Of a DNA stretch of 64,000 nt, positions 9,921 through 16,840 are shown one piece after another. The stretch is from Rhodothermia bacterium. GTDB lineage: Bacteria; Bacteroidota; Rhodothermia; Balneolales; Balneolaceae. Numbering within the stretch: the first letter of the stretch is position 1; every line of letters begins with the position of its first letter. Both the position numbers and the translations under genes were made by a program. The stretch is from positions 124,001 to 188,000 of the forward strand of contig JAUICM010000002.1 in the NCBI GenBank assembly GCA_030427885.1, written 5' to 3'. The notes beneath the pieces are model-generated. The model made no database searches. It had not been told where the DNA came from and saw only the letters and a list, made by a program, of their open reading frames with translations.

Positions 9921-11060
9921 ATGAAGTTTGTAAAACAGACATTCATCCCACTAATACTGCTGGCGATCATTATTACACCAAAACTGATCGCACAAGATTA
10001 TTATGCTTATGTTGCTGCTGAATCAGAAGATGAAGTGCATTTAGTACATTTTAATGCCAATACTCAGAATCTCGAGATCGCCGAAACTATCCATGTTGGC
10101 AGATATCCAACAGAGATCGACGGACCTCATGGAATAACCGTTTCTCCTGACGGTAAAAACTGGTTCGTTTCTATTGCTCATGGTAATCCATACGGATACC
10201 TCGCAAAATACAGCACAGAAACCAATGAACTGATATCCACCGCAGAGTTGGGAATGTTTCCGGCTAGTATGGAGATCTCAGAAGCAACCGGATTGCTGTA
10301 TGTGGTCAATTTCAATTTGCATGGGGATATGGTACCAAGCACCGTTTCTGTTATTGATCCGGAGAGTATGATCCGCATTGTTGATGTGGATACCGGTATC
10401 ATGCCACATGGTTCACGTTTATCCACTGATGGAAGGCGTCAATATCATGTTTCAATGATGACCGATGAACTAATCGAGATCAATGCCCAAACACTGGAAG
10501 TATCACGAAGATTAAAGCTCGGAAAAGATGCCCAAAAGATGAATCATGAAGGAATGGATCATTCAAAAATGGATCACTCTGCAATGTCAGGTCCTAATGG
10601 ATCCATGCCAATGCATAAACCTGTAGAGAAGCCAACCTGGGCTGATCCACACCCAACCAAGCCTTTTGTATATGTGGCTGGTAATGGTTCCAACGAACTG
10701 CTTGAGATCAGTACCAAAGACTGGCAGATAACCCGCCGTTTCACTACCGGTAAAGCACCATACAATTTGGAAGTAAGCCCAAATGGCAAACTGGTTGTGG
10801 TAAGTTATAAAGGAGAAGGAGCTACCGGAGTATGGGACATTGAATCAGGCAAAGAGCTGGCAAAGATCCCCAACACCAGGAGAGTGAGTCATGGTGTGGC
10901 AATAACACCCGATAGTAAATATGCTTTCATCACCGTTGAAGGAGTGGGTGGTGAGCCCGGATCAGTTGATGTAATAGATCTAAATACGCTTAAAAATGTA
11001 GACCATGTGGATACCGGAAAACAAGCCGGTGGAATATATTTCTGGAAGCAGGTAAAGTGA
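9921..11060 (+). CDS. Secreted YVTN-type beta-propeller protein with Met/His-rich insert
   Basis: A 379-residue exported protein with a signal peptide (1-24, ending LIA-Q). Seven-bladed YVTN/cytochrome-D1-like propeller repeats follow, with units such as HGITVSPDGKNWFVS, MPHGSRLSTDGR and YNLEVSPNGKLVVV. Between blades, at about residues 205-232, sits a low-complexity Met/His/Asp segment (MNHEGMDHSKMDHSAMSG, then SMPMHK). It resembles copper-binding stretches of CopB/PcoB-type proteins. The fold is known for binding and scaffolding and is sometimes catalytic, but I see no haem motif. It is the last gene of the four-gene plus-strand cluster, so it probably works in the periplasm or at the outer membrane with the LVIVD proteins. 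Metal binding is inference from composition. Confidence 0.82.
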   Translation: MKFVKQTFIPLILLAIIITPKLIAQDYYAYVAAESEDEVHLVHFNANTQNLEIAETIHVGRYPTEIDGPHGITVSPDGKNWFVSIAHGNPYGYLAKYSTETNELISTAELGMFPASMEISEATGLLYVVNFNLHGDMVPSTVSVIDPESMIRIVDVDTGIMPHGSRLSTDGRRQYHVSMMTDELIEINAQTLEVSRRLKLGKDAQKMNHEGMDHSKMDHSAMSGPNGSMPMHKPVEKPTWADPHPTKPFVYVAGNGSNELLEISTKDWQITRRFTTGKAPYNLEVSPNGKLVVVSYKGEGATGVWDIESGKELAKIPNTRRVSHGVAITPDSKYAFITVEGVGGEPGSVDVIDLNTLKNVDHVDTGKQAGGIYFWKQVK

Positions 11061-11070
11061 TCTTAGCTTC

Positions 11071-11793
11071 TCAATAATTACGTTTAAGGAAAATAGAGTG
11101 GCTCACGCTTTCGCCACTCGCTTCCATATTCGCAATGTCCTCTTTTCTCAGTGGCTCAACTTCATAGCCAAGCTTATCGGCAATACCAATGATAAGGGGT
11201 TCTAGTTTGCCTTTATCAGTATTGAATTTCACATAGGCTCCCCGGGTTCTGATGTCGATCTTTTTTATCGCACGGCTCAACATATCAGCACATCTTACCA
11301 CCTCGGTAGCACTAAACGATTCCCTGCCTGAAATACGTGGGGTCTTGTACTTCTTTTTAGAGACACTCATCGTTTTAACTTCGCCAGTCTTCATATCTGG
11401 CTGCAGCCATTCAAACTGATGTTCTACCTCTTTTATATAATAGGCCAGGTATCGGGGATTTGAAGAATTCAGTGTGAAATTAAGATCAGCAACCCACACA
11501 TCCTTCACATTATCGGCTTTGATATCAAACCAAATGCACTCTTTACCAAAATTAAATATTACTTCCTGATCGTTGATCGCTTTGAATGTAACCGGGAAAT
11601 TCTGATCAAATTCAGGTATAGTAAAATCTTTTACCTCTTGTAAGTCAATCTTAAGGGATACTTCATCCTTTTCAACTTGTACAAAGTCAGGGGCATTGTT
11701 CTCTACTTCACATAAAATGGATCTTATTCGAATTAAGATCCTTGCGTCTCCTTCTCTTATAGGAGTCTCAAACGCTTTGGCCTCTATGGTCAT
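11071..11793 (-). CDS. Hypothetical cytoplasmic protein
   Basis: A 240-residue protein from the ATG at 11793; a TTG three bases upstream is possible but less likely. I do not recognise the family. It has no signal peptide and no membrane segment. The N-terminal half is rich in beta-type alternation (ILIRIRSILCEVE, VSLKIDLQEVKDF). The middle has a basic patch (VSKKKYKTPRISGRE, about 145-160). The C-terminal part (about 165-235) looks helical with a conserved-looking ADKLGYEVEPL. It converges on the YVTN gene with 10 bp between stops and is divergent from the ZIP transporter gene, so it is probably a single-gene unit. Confidence 0.65.
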   Translation of the reverse strand: MTIEAKAFETPIREGDARILIRIRSILCEVENNAPDFVQVEKDEVSLKIDLQEVKDFTIPEFDQNFPVTFKAINDQEVIFNFGKECIWFDIKADNVKDVWVADLNFTLNSSNPRYLAYYIKEVEHQFEWLQPDMKTGEVKTMSVSKKKYKTPRISGRESFSATEVVRCADMLSRAIKKIDIRTRGAYVKFNTDKGKLEPLIIGIADKLGYEVEPLRKEDIANMEASGESVSHSIFLKRNY

Positions 11794-11934
11794 CAATTTT
11801 TAATCCGTCAGATTTAGTTAGTTGAAAATATTGAAATTTTAACCCGGCAACATGAGAAAAACTTAACAATTCAATGAATACAAGGTTCTTCAGTTTTCAT
11901 CTGTGTAATCTTGAAATTATATTCATCGTTAAAA

Positions 11935-12762
11935 ATGGCAATTCCTACCTGGTTTATTGAACTCGGCCCTGTAACACAGGCTCTCCTTGGGGGCTTGTTT
12001 ACCTATGCTGTTACGGCACTCGGTGCAGCTTTAGTTTTTTTTACACGAAAGGTAAATATCGCTTTACTTGATAGTATGATGGGTTTTGCTGCAGGTGTTA
12101 TGATAGCAGCCAGTGTTTGGTCGCTCATAATTCCATCCATAGACATGGCTGAGGCTCATGGCTCAATCCCCTGGCTTCCGGCCGTTATTGGGTTTTTAAG
12201 TGGTGGATTGTTTCTGCGATTATGCGATCACTATCTGCCACATCTCCATATTGGCTTACCCAAATCACAAGCGGAGGGCATTTCTACCAGCTGGCGCAGA
12301 TCAACCTTACTGGTTCTTGCTATTACTTTGCATAATATTCCCGAAGGACTTGCAGTGGGCGTTCTTTTTGGTGCAGCAGCTTCAGGGGTGGATCCAACGG
12401 GCACCGCTACAGTTGCTTCAGCAATAGCACTAGCCGTAGGTATCGGAATACAGAATTTTCCGGAAGGTATGGCCGTATCCATGCCATTAAGAGGAGAAGG
12501 ATTGAGTATGGGTAAAAGCTTTTGGTATGGACAATTATCTGGTATGGTGGAACCTATTGCTGCAGTTTGCGGAGCTGCTGCTGTTTTATATGTTGAACCG
12601 GTTTTACCATATGCTCTTGCATTTGCAGCCGGAGCTATGATTTATGTTGTTGTGGAAGAGCTTATCCCGGAAAGCCAGCAACATGGAAATACTGATATTG
12701 CCACCCTGGGCACCATGATCGGGTTTTGCCTGATGATGGTGCTGGATGTTGCTTTGGGTTAA
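11935..12762 (+). CDS. ZIP-family metal (zinc/iron) transporter
   Basis: A 275-residue inner-membrane protein of about eight helices, of the ZIP family that imports divalent metals such as zinc or iron into the cytoplasm. The hallmark metal-site motifs are both present: HNIPEG at 133-138 in helix IV and QNFPEG at 163-168 in helix V, with EELIPES at 251-257. A His/Asp-containing loop ([11 protein letters not shown], about 97-107) lies in the variable cytoplasmic region between helices III and IV, where ZIP proteins often carry histidines. I start at the ATG at 11935; an upstream TTG at 11911 would add eight residues before a normal N terminus. Substrate specificity cannot be read from sequence. 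Confidence 0.9.
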   Translation: MAIPTWFIELGPVTQALLGGLFTYAVTALGAALVFFTRKVNIALLDSMMGFAAGVMIAASVWSLIIPSIDMAEAHGSIPWLPAVIGFLSGGLFLRLCDHYLPHLHIGLPKSQAEGISTSWRRSTLLVLAITLHNIPEGLAVGVLFGAAASGVDPTGTATVASAIALAVGIGIQNFPEGMAVSMPLRGEGLSMGKSFWYGQLSGMVEPIAAVCGAAAVLYVEPVLPYALAFAAGAMIYVVVEELIPESQQHGNTDIATLGTMIGFCLMMVLDVALG

Positions 12763-12829
12763 GTTTATACAACTGCGGTCTCTTTTTTTTTAATTCCGAA
12801 CCAATCCGGCTTTTCAGAATATTCGTAAT

Positions 12830-12860
12830 GTTGAGTATATCGCAACAAACTTTACTCAAC
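12830..12860 (+). promoter_or_regulatory. Inverted repeat in the leader of the receiver pair
   Basis: GTTGAGT at 12830-12836 and ACTCAAC at 12854-12860 form a perfect 7-bp inverted repeat with a 17-nt spacer, ending one base before the ATG of the first receiver gene. It could be an operator or an mRNA hairpin covering the ribosome site. This is only a sequence observation. Confidence 0.35.
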
Positions 12861-12861
12861 T

Positions 12862-13245
12862 ATGAATTTTACAACTGACTCTGCACTTATAATTTCTGAC
12901 AATTTTATTCTATCACTCACTCTAAATGGGATTCTAAAAAAGAATGACGGACTTGCTGTTTATGAAGCTCAGGGATTCAATTCAACTAAAAATATTCTGG
13001 TTAATGAACACCCGGAAATTGTTTTTATAGATACCGATATCAAAAGTTCAAGTTTGCAAAAACTACATTCTTTGTTGTCAGAGAAATCAGACGCCCACCT
13101 TTGTTATATCTCCCATCCGGAAAATATTGAAGCGTTCAGGAACCAGATCCATTTTGATGAGTACAGAACTCATATAATATCCAAGCCTTTTGATCAGGAC
13201 GATATAAAAGAAGTGCTCAATACAAGAGAAATGGTTCTTGCTTAA
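12862..13245 (+). CDS. Single-domain response-regulator-like protein
   Basis: A 127-residue protein that is a stand-alone receiver (CheY-like) domain with no output domain. The expected landmarks align: an acidic residue at D13 (only one of the usual pair; the preceding residue is Ser), the phospho-acceptor D57 in IVFIDTD, a Ser in place of the switch Thr (S84), and the conserved lysine K108 in SKPF. The incomplete acidic pocket suggests altered phosphorylation. It overlaps nothing but sits 10 bp upstream of a second receiver gene, so the two are probably translated together. There is no adjacent kinase. Confidence 0.75.
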   Translation: MNFTTDSALIISDNFILSLTLNGILKKNDGLAVYEAQGFNSTKNILVNEHPEIVFIDTDIKSSSLQKLHSLLSEKSDAHLCYISHPENIEAFRNQIHFDEYRTHIISKPFDQDDIKEVLNTREMVLA

Positions 13246-13255
13246 TCTACTCGAA

Positions 13256-13627
13256 ATGACATTCCCAAGTTCCGTATTGATAGCTGAAGATGATCTGCTT
13301 ATAAGTCTGATCATCGAACGCATGCTTAATAAAATGGGAGTAGAAAAGGTAATTACTGTACAAACTGAAGATGATACTGTGGAAAAGACGTTTTCAGAAG
13401 ATCCTGATCTTGTTTTACTGGATGTTCATCTTCTGGAAGGTAACGGTCTGAATGCATTTTACAGGATACGGAAAACTTCCAGTGTTCCAATTATTGTAAT
13501 GACTGGAAGTTATCCCGAGATCGAAGAACATCCTGAGATCAGTAACTATTTGATCAAACCTTTTGAATCAAATGCACTGGAGGAAAGTCTTCGATTTGCA
13601 TTTCGTGAGCAATCAGCAACAGGCTAG
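13256..13627 (+). CDS. Single-domain response regulator (receiver)
   Basis: A 123-residue CheY-like receiver without an output domain. All catalytic residues are present: E11-D12-D13, phospho-acceptor D56 in LVLLDVHL, T83 and K101 in IKPF. I start at the ATG at 13256; a TTG at 13238 would overlap the previous gene. It follows the other receiver by 10 bp, and its 3' end overlaps the convergent DUF6428-like gene by 15 bp. Such orphan receivers usually act in phosphorelays or bind partner proteins. The partner is not in sight, although two HisKA_2 kinases without regulators lie at 34.9-38.5 kb. Confidence 0.85.
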   Translation: MTFPSSVLIAEDDLLISLIIERMLNKMGVEKVITVQTEDDTVEKTFSEDPDLVLLDVHLLEGNGLNAFYRIRKTSSVPIIVMTGSYPEIEEHPEISNYLIKPFESNALEESLRFAFREQSATG

Positions 13628-14056
13628 CGCTCCCTGCTCTGCCATTGAGGGCTTACATACAGGAGGCTTTACATACAGATCCAGACCTATTTCCGTATCA
13701 GTATTTTTTACCTCTTTAACAGAATATCGTGAAGTTGGAATGGTTGAATCACCATATTCAAAAAACAATTCACTTTCGTTCATATATGGCTGAATGTCCC
13801 CAACCTTGTCCAGGATCTTCAAGGCCTTATCAACCGTCCAGGTAGCCACCTTCTCTGAATGTTCGTTCTTCCAGAGCTGGATCGTTGTTTCTTCAAAACG
13901 ATGTGAGTTTGATCCACAGTCAGTTGAATCGATCTTTGCATTCATCACTTCCGTAATGTGAAGATCGCCTCCAAGTTTATTCCCATTGGGTAAATAAAAT
14001 GACAGGGCTTTGTTTCTATTGTTGTTTAGTGTATTTAAGAAAGTTTGTGTATTCAT
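13613..14056 (-). CDS. DUF6428-family-like protein, arsenic-type cluster
   Basis: A 147-residue soluble protein resembling the DUF6428 proteins that accompany ArsR regulators in Bacteroidota. The N-terminal MNTQTFLNTLNNN and LPNGNKLGGDLHITEV patterns fit that family. It carries cysteines at about 47 and 134 and ends in a Cys-Cys pair, as does the neighbouring ArsR protein. This hints at thiol chemistry or arsenite binding, but that is inference. Its start codon lies one base from a copy of the ArsR-type palindrome (14058-14073), so it should be repressed together with the upstream arsR gene. Its molecular role is unknown. Confidence 0.75.
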   Translation of the reverse strand: MNTQTFLNTLNNNRNKALSFYLPNGNKLGGDLHITEVMNAKIDSTDCGSNSHRFEETTIQLWKNEHSEKVATWTVDKALKILDKVGDIQPYMNESELFFEYGDSTIPTSRYSVKEVKNTDTEIGLDLYVKPPVCKPSMAEQGALACC

Positions 14057-14057
14057 G

Positions 14058-14073
14058 ATCGTTATATTACGAT
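14058..14073 (-). promoter_or_regulatory. Candidate ArsR operator, site 2
   Basis: ATCGTTATATTACGAT differs by one base from the perfect palindrome upstream of the arsR-type gene (14418-14433). It lies between the two genes, one base from the start codon of the DUF6428-like gene. Both copies share the flanking TAAT, which supports binding by the same regulator. Confidence 0.65.
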
Positions 14074-14090
14074 TAATGTTATAAAAAAAA

Positions 14091-14417
14091 TTAACAGCAA
14101 CTTCTGTTATCTGGTTCGCTCATAAACAGACCCAGTTGCCGGGTCCATTCATTCCAGCCTTCCGTATCTATGCAATAACAAACCGCTGCACCATCAACCT
14201 CGCCTTTAATAAGTCCTGCCTGTTTCAACTCTTTAAGATGTTGTGAAATGGTAGACTGGGACAAAGGAAGTTCATCTACAATATCTCCACATACGCAACT
14301 CCTTTTCTGCGCCAGATACTGAAGGATGGCGATTCTGGCAGGATGAGCCAGAGCTTTAGCCGTTGTAGCTAAACGGTTTTGATTTGCAGTAAATGCTGAT
14401 GTTTTTGATTTTCCCAT
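14091..14417 (-). CDS. ArsR/SmtB-family transcriptional repressor
   Basis: A 108-residue winged-helix repressor of the ArsR/SmtB family. The recognition helix region [18 protein letters not shown] is at about 52-69. A sensing motif SCVCGDIV (C41, C43) sits in the helix before it, at the place where arsenic sensors have ELCVCDLV. Extra cysteines follow at 80 and 82 and a terminal Cys-Cys pair at 107-108, so a trivalent metalloid (arsenite or antimonite) is the likely ligand. A perfect palindrome directly abuts its start codon and is the likely autoregulatory operator. Upstream on the same strand is arsN2; downstream is the DUF6428-like gene. Confidence 0.93.
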   Translation of the reverse strand: MGKSKTSAFTANQNRLATTAKALAHPARIAILQYLAQKRSCVCGDIVDELPLSQSTISQHLKELKQAGLIKGEVDGAAVCYCIDTEGWNEWTRQLGLFMSEPDNRSCC

Positions 14418-14433
14418 ATCGTAATATTACGAT
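14418..14433 (-). promoter_or_regulatory. Candidate ArsR operator, site 1 (perfect palindrome)
   Basis: ATCGTAATATTACGAT is a perfect 16-bp palindrome touching the start codon of the arsR-type gene. A second dyad, ACGATTAATAATCGT (14429-14443, odd-centred), overlaps its upstream end. A one-mismatch copy of the 16-mer sits at the start of the next gene. The position implies that the repressor would cover the ribosome-binding region or the transcription start of a very short leader. Confidence 0.75.
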
Positions 14434-14459
14434 TAATAATCGTGGTTTAAAATTCTTTT

Positions 14460-14900
14460 CTAAATTTTTATAGTCATACAAACAGCTGAAACTGGACAAA
14501 GCTCAGAAAATTCTGAACTTAATTTGAGCGCAGCGGGAACGTTTTCTCTGTCCATTTTAGTAAATCCTTTTCTTCCAAAGAACCCTTCTGCTGTTTCTGT
14601 GAGCAAGTAAAGCTCCCGGATTTCTTGCTTTGGAACTTCTGAGATCAGAAAATCGACGAAGGCAGATCCTATTCCTTTTCGGTTGAGTTCAGGTAATACT
14701 GCAACTGAGCGAAGCAGAGCGTCAGCACCAAATCTTTCAATGCCAGCACATGCCAGTAGCCTGCGACCTTCTCTTAGCACATAAAAAGTGATCTCAGAAC
14801 TTTCAATGTCACTTACCGGCAAATGATGTTCTTCCAGAAGCTCTTTAATCTCAGAAAGGTCTCCGGGATCAGCCTGATGGAAATTCAGAGTGATATTCAT
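14460..14900 (-). CDS. arsN2: ArsN2-type GNAT N-acetyltransferase (arsenic resistance)
   Basis: A 146-residue GNAT-fold acetyltransferase. The acetyl-CoA loop is RKGIGSAF (74-81), preceded by LLRSVAVLPEL. The pattern LYLLTETAEGFF..KGF, then R..VP..LK.S.EF..LCP.SA, is typical of the ArsN2 branch found in arsenic clusters. Some arsenic-cluster acetyltransferases act on organoarsenicals or phosphinothricin-like compounds; the substrate here is not certain. It overlaps the 3' end of the upstream PH-domain gene by 32 bp and is followed 42 bp later by the arsR-type gene, so it is embedded in the same minus-strand run. No arsB/acr3 or arsC gene is visible in the window. Confidence 0.82.
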   Translation of the reverse strand: MNITLNFHQADPGDLSEIKELLEEHHLPVSDIESSEITFYVLREGRRLLACAGIERFGADALLRSVAVLPELNRKGIGSAFVDFLISEVPKQEIRELYLLTETAEGFFGRKGFTKMDRENVPAALKLSSEFSELCPVSAVCMTIKI

Positions 14901-16332
14901 TTTTATTCTCCACTGACCATTTATAAACGCTCATTGCATCATCATAATCAAGATCTGAGATCGAGAAATTTATCCCTCCTGCTCCGGAAGCGGCTGTAAG
15001 CTGAATCGTTGCAAGCTTCTTCCTTCTCTGAAATGGATTTATAGTAAGCTGGGTTACCTGAGCTCTGTTTTTTTGTATAAATGCAGTAGTTCTAGCCAGC
15101 ACACGATACTGAAGTTTCATCACCCGTCCATCAATATTGAGTCTGGCATCATTAAATCTGAGCCATCCAAATGAAAATGCTGGAATTAACAAACTGAATA
15201 ACATCCAGCCCGGCTCCCAAAAAAACCAGATTATTGGAATAGCCAGAAACAACAGATATGCTGGCCTGCGAATATATCTCAGAGCTGATCTCTCAGGTGG
15301 GGTGATCACAGCCTTTGGCTCATGGTAATTGGGAAGAAAGTCTTTGAAGAAATCCTGAAGCATCTTCTTACTTACAAAAGGCAACAAGACGATTGATTTT
15401 TCCTTGTTTTGCTGCTCAAAACCAGCACTCTCCACATAAAGCATACCATACCCAAATGGTTGCCTGAATACTCCTTCAACAAAGCGTACTGCCTGTATCC
15501 GGTTATAAGGAACGGTAGTGTGTTTTCTTTCAAGCAGTCCGCTTGTGATGACCATTTCTTTATCATTCCGTTCCAGTTTGAAATCGGCATAGGTAAAGAT
15601 CACCCCAATGAATGAAATGATATAAGATATAATGAAAATGAACAGTGCTACCCAGAGTATCAATGTGGAGTCGGCGTATCCAGGTAATTTTTCTGCAAGA
15701 TAATTCAGATTTTCCTCATTGATGAATTCCTCCATCTGCCCCGATATAGCACCCAGAATCGAAGCGATCAATCCAAAATTACCTGATGTAAAGGCAGCCA
15801 AAACCAGATCTTTACTCGACAATCTCCAGCTTTTTGTATTCTCTTCTGGTTCTTGGGTTTCAAAGGATTCCTCTGATGATATATCTGTATTCACAGAAAC
15901 AGACTCTCCTCTCAGTATCTTCCTCAACTCCCCGGCCTCTCGTCTGGTAATGGCGCTTATGGTTGCACTTTCGGTTCCGCTACCAGCTGATTTGATCTCT
16001 ACTTTTACCAACCCGAAAGCCCGCTGTAATAAGCCTTCAGTTATATCGATAACCTGGATTCTGTCTTTGGTGAGATAGAGTTTCTTTCGAACAAAGATCC
16101 CTTTATTGATCTGAAGCTCATCCCCTTCAACCCTGTATGTAAATCTCATCCAGCTAAAAAAACCGATCACCAGTGCTGAGAGGATACCAAAACCAAAAAA
16201 GTACCAGAAGTAATCTCCCGAATTGCGGGATCCAACAAAAAAAAGGATGATTATTGTGACGATATTCTGTTTGAGAACAGCGAGAAGCTGTGCAATTGCA
16301 GCTACCGGATGTTGTCGCCGAAACTCAGACAT
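14869..16332 (-). CDS. Membrane protein with repeated bacterial PH (bPH2) domains, YdbT-like
   Basis: A 487-residue inner-membrane protein of the YdbT/YdbS type. A hydrophobic hairpin (about 18-60) is followed by a first bPH2 domain (about 64-140, with YRVEGDELQINKGIFVRK and LTKDRIQVIDITEG). Two membrane segments follow (about 170-190 and 220-245), then a second PH domain (about 250-335, with HTTVPYNRIQAVRFVEG). Another hydrophobic pair is at about 355-375, then a third PH-like domain (about 380-475, with TAFIQKNRAQVTQLTINP). The triple repeat matches the usual organisation. Its start overlaps the small PH protein by 8 bp, as expected for the ydbS-ydbT pair. In other bacteria such pairs are linked to envelope stress or antimicrobial resistance, but the mechanism is unclear. 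Confidence 0.88.
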   Translation of the reverse strand: MSEFRRQHPVAAIAQLLAVLKQNIVTIIILFFVGSRNSGDYFWYFFGFGILSALVIGFFSWMRFTYRVEGDELQINKGIFVRKKLYLTKDRIQVIDITEGLLQRAFGLVKVEIKSAGSGTESATISAITRREAGELRKILRGESVSVNTDISSEESFETQEPEENTKSWRLSSKDLVLAAFTSGNFGLIASILGAISGQMEEFINEENLNYLAEKLPGYADSTLILWVALFIFIISYIISFIGVIFTYADFKLERNDKEMVITSGLLERKHTTVPYNRIQAVRFVEGVFRQPFGYGMLYVESAGFEQQNKEKSIVLLPFVSKKMLQDFFKDFLPNYHEPKAVITPPERSALRYIRRPAYLLFLAIPIIWFFWEPGWMLFSLLIPAFSFGWLRFNDARLNIDGRVMKLQYRVLARTTAFIQKNRAQVTQLTINPFQRRKKLATIQLTAASGAGGINFSISDLDYDDAMSVYKWSVENKNEYHSEFPSG

Positions 16333-16840
16333 CTTCTTTAACCTGTCTTACCAATGTTGAGATAAGATCGCGCAAGTGATTTGCAGTCCCATCATCCAGA
16401 GCCGGGATCTCATGAGTGGTGGCAGCAGTGGACAATCTGATCGACGACAGCCCAAATTTTCTATAAACGGGGCCTTGTTTGGTGTCCACATGCTGAATTC
16501 GGTTTATAGGGATCATCGTTCGCTTGATGATGAACATTCCCCGATACATATCGACCCCCATTTCGGTCACATTATAGTGCCACCTTCGCCAGCGAACGCC
16601 GGGAACCACTATAAATGCAGTGAGATGAAAAAAGAGTGCAACCCATCCTGAGATCACTGCAAACCAGTAGTCTGCCCCACCCTCCATATAAACAAAGAAA
16701 CCAATAGCTGGAACCAGGTAGAACAGCAATCCGAATAAAAATCCTGATATGCGCCATGCCTTTATTGCGTTCTTATCGATCCTTTTATCAGGAACTGAGT
16801 GAATAAGATTATCCATATTATTTTGGGGCTCTTTTTTCAT
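16325..16840 (-). CDS. Small bacterial PH (bPH2) domain membrane protein, YdbS-like
   Basis: A 171-residue protein. Two transmembrane segments (about 30-50 and 60-82) are followed by one bPH2 domain (about 85-165) with WHYNVTEMGVDMYRG, TMIPINRIQHVDTKQG and LRLSTAA-type strands. It pairs with the longer PH protein downstream (8-bp overlap) as YdbS pairs with YdbT. I use the ATG at 16840; an ATG at 16816, one base after the upstream MFS stop, would give a shorter and equally plausible start. Probably a membrane-associated adaptor of unknown function. Confidence 0.85.
   Translation of the reverse strand: MKKEPQNNMDNLIHSVPDKRIDKNAIKAWRISGFLFGLLFYLVPAIGFFVYMEGGADYWFAVISGWVALFFHLTAFIVVPGVRWRRWHYNVTEMGVDMYRGMFIIKRTMIPINRIQHVDTKQGPVYRKFGLSSIRLSTAATTHEIPALDDGTANHLRDLISTLVRQVKEDV

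Noticed and set aside
13238-13255. TTG start for the second receiver that overlaps the first receiver gene
   Set aside because: The ATG at 13256 gives a receiver of normal length with the acidic pocket at the expected position.
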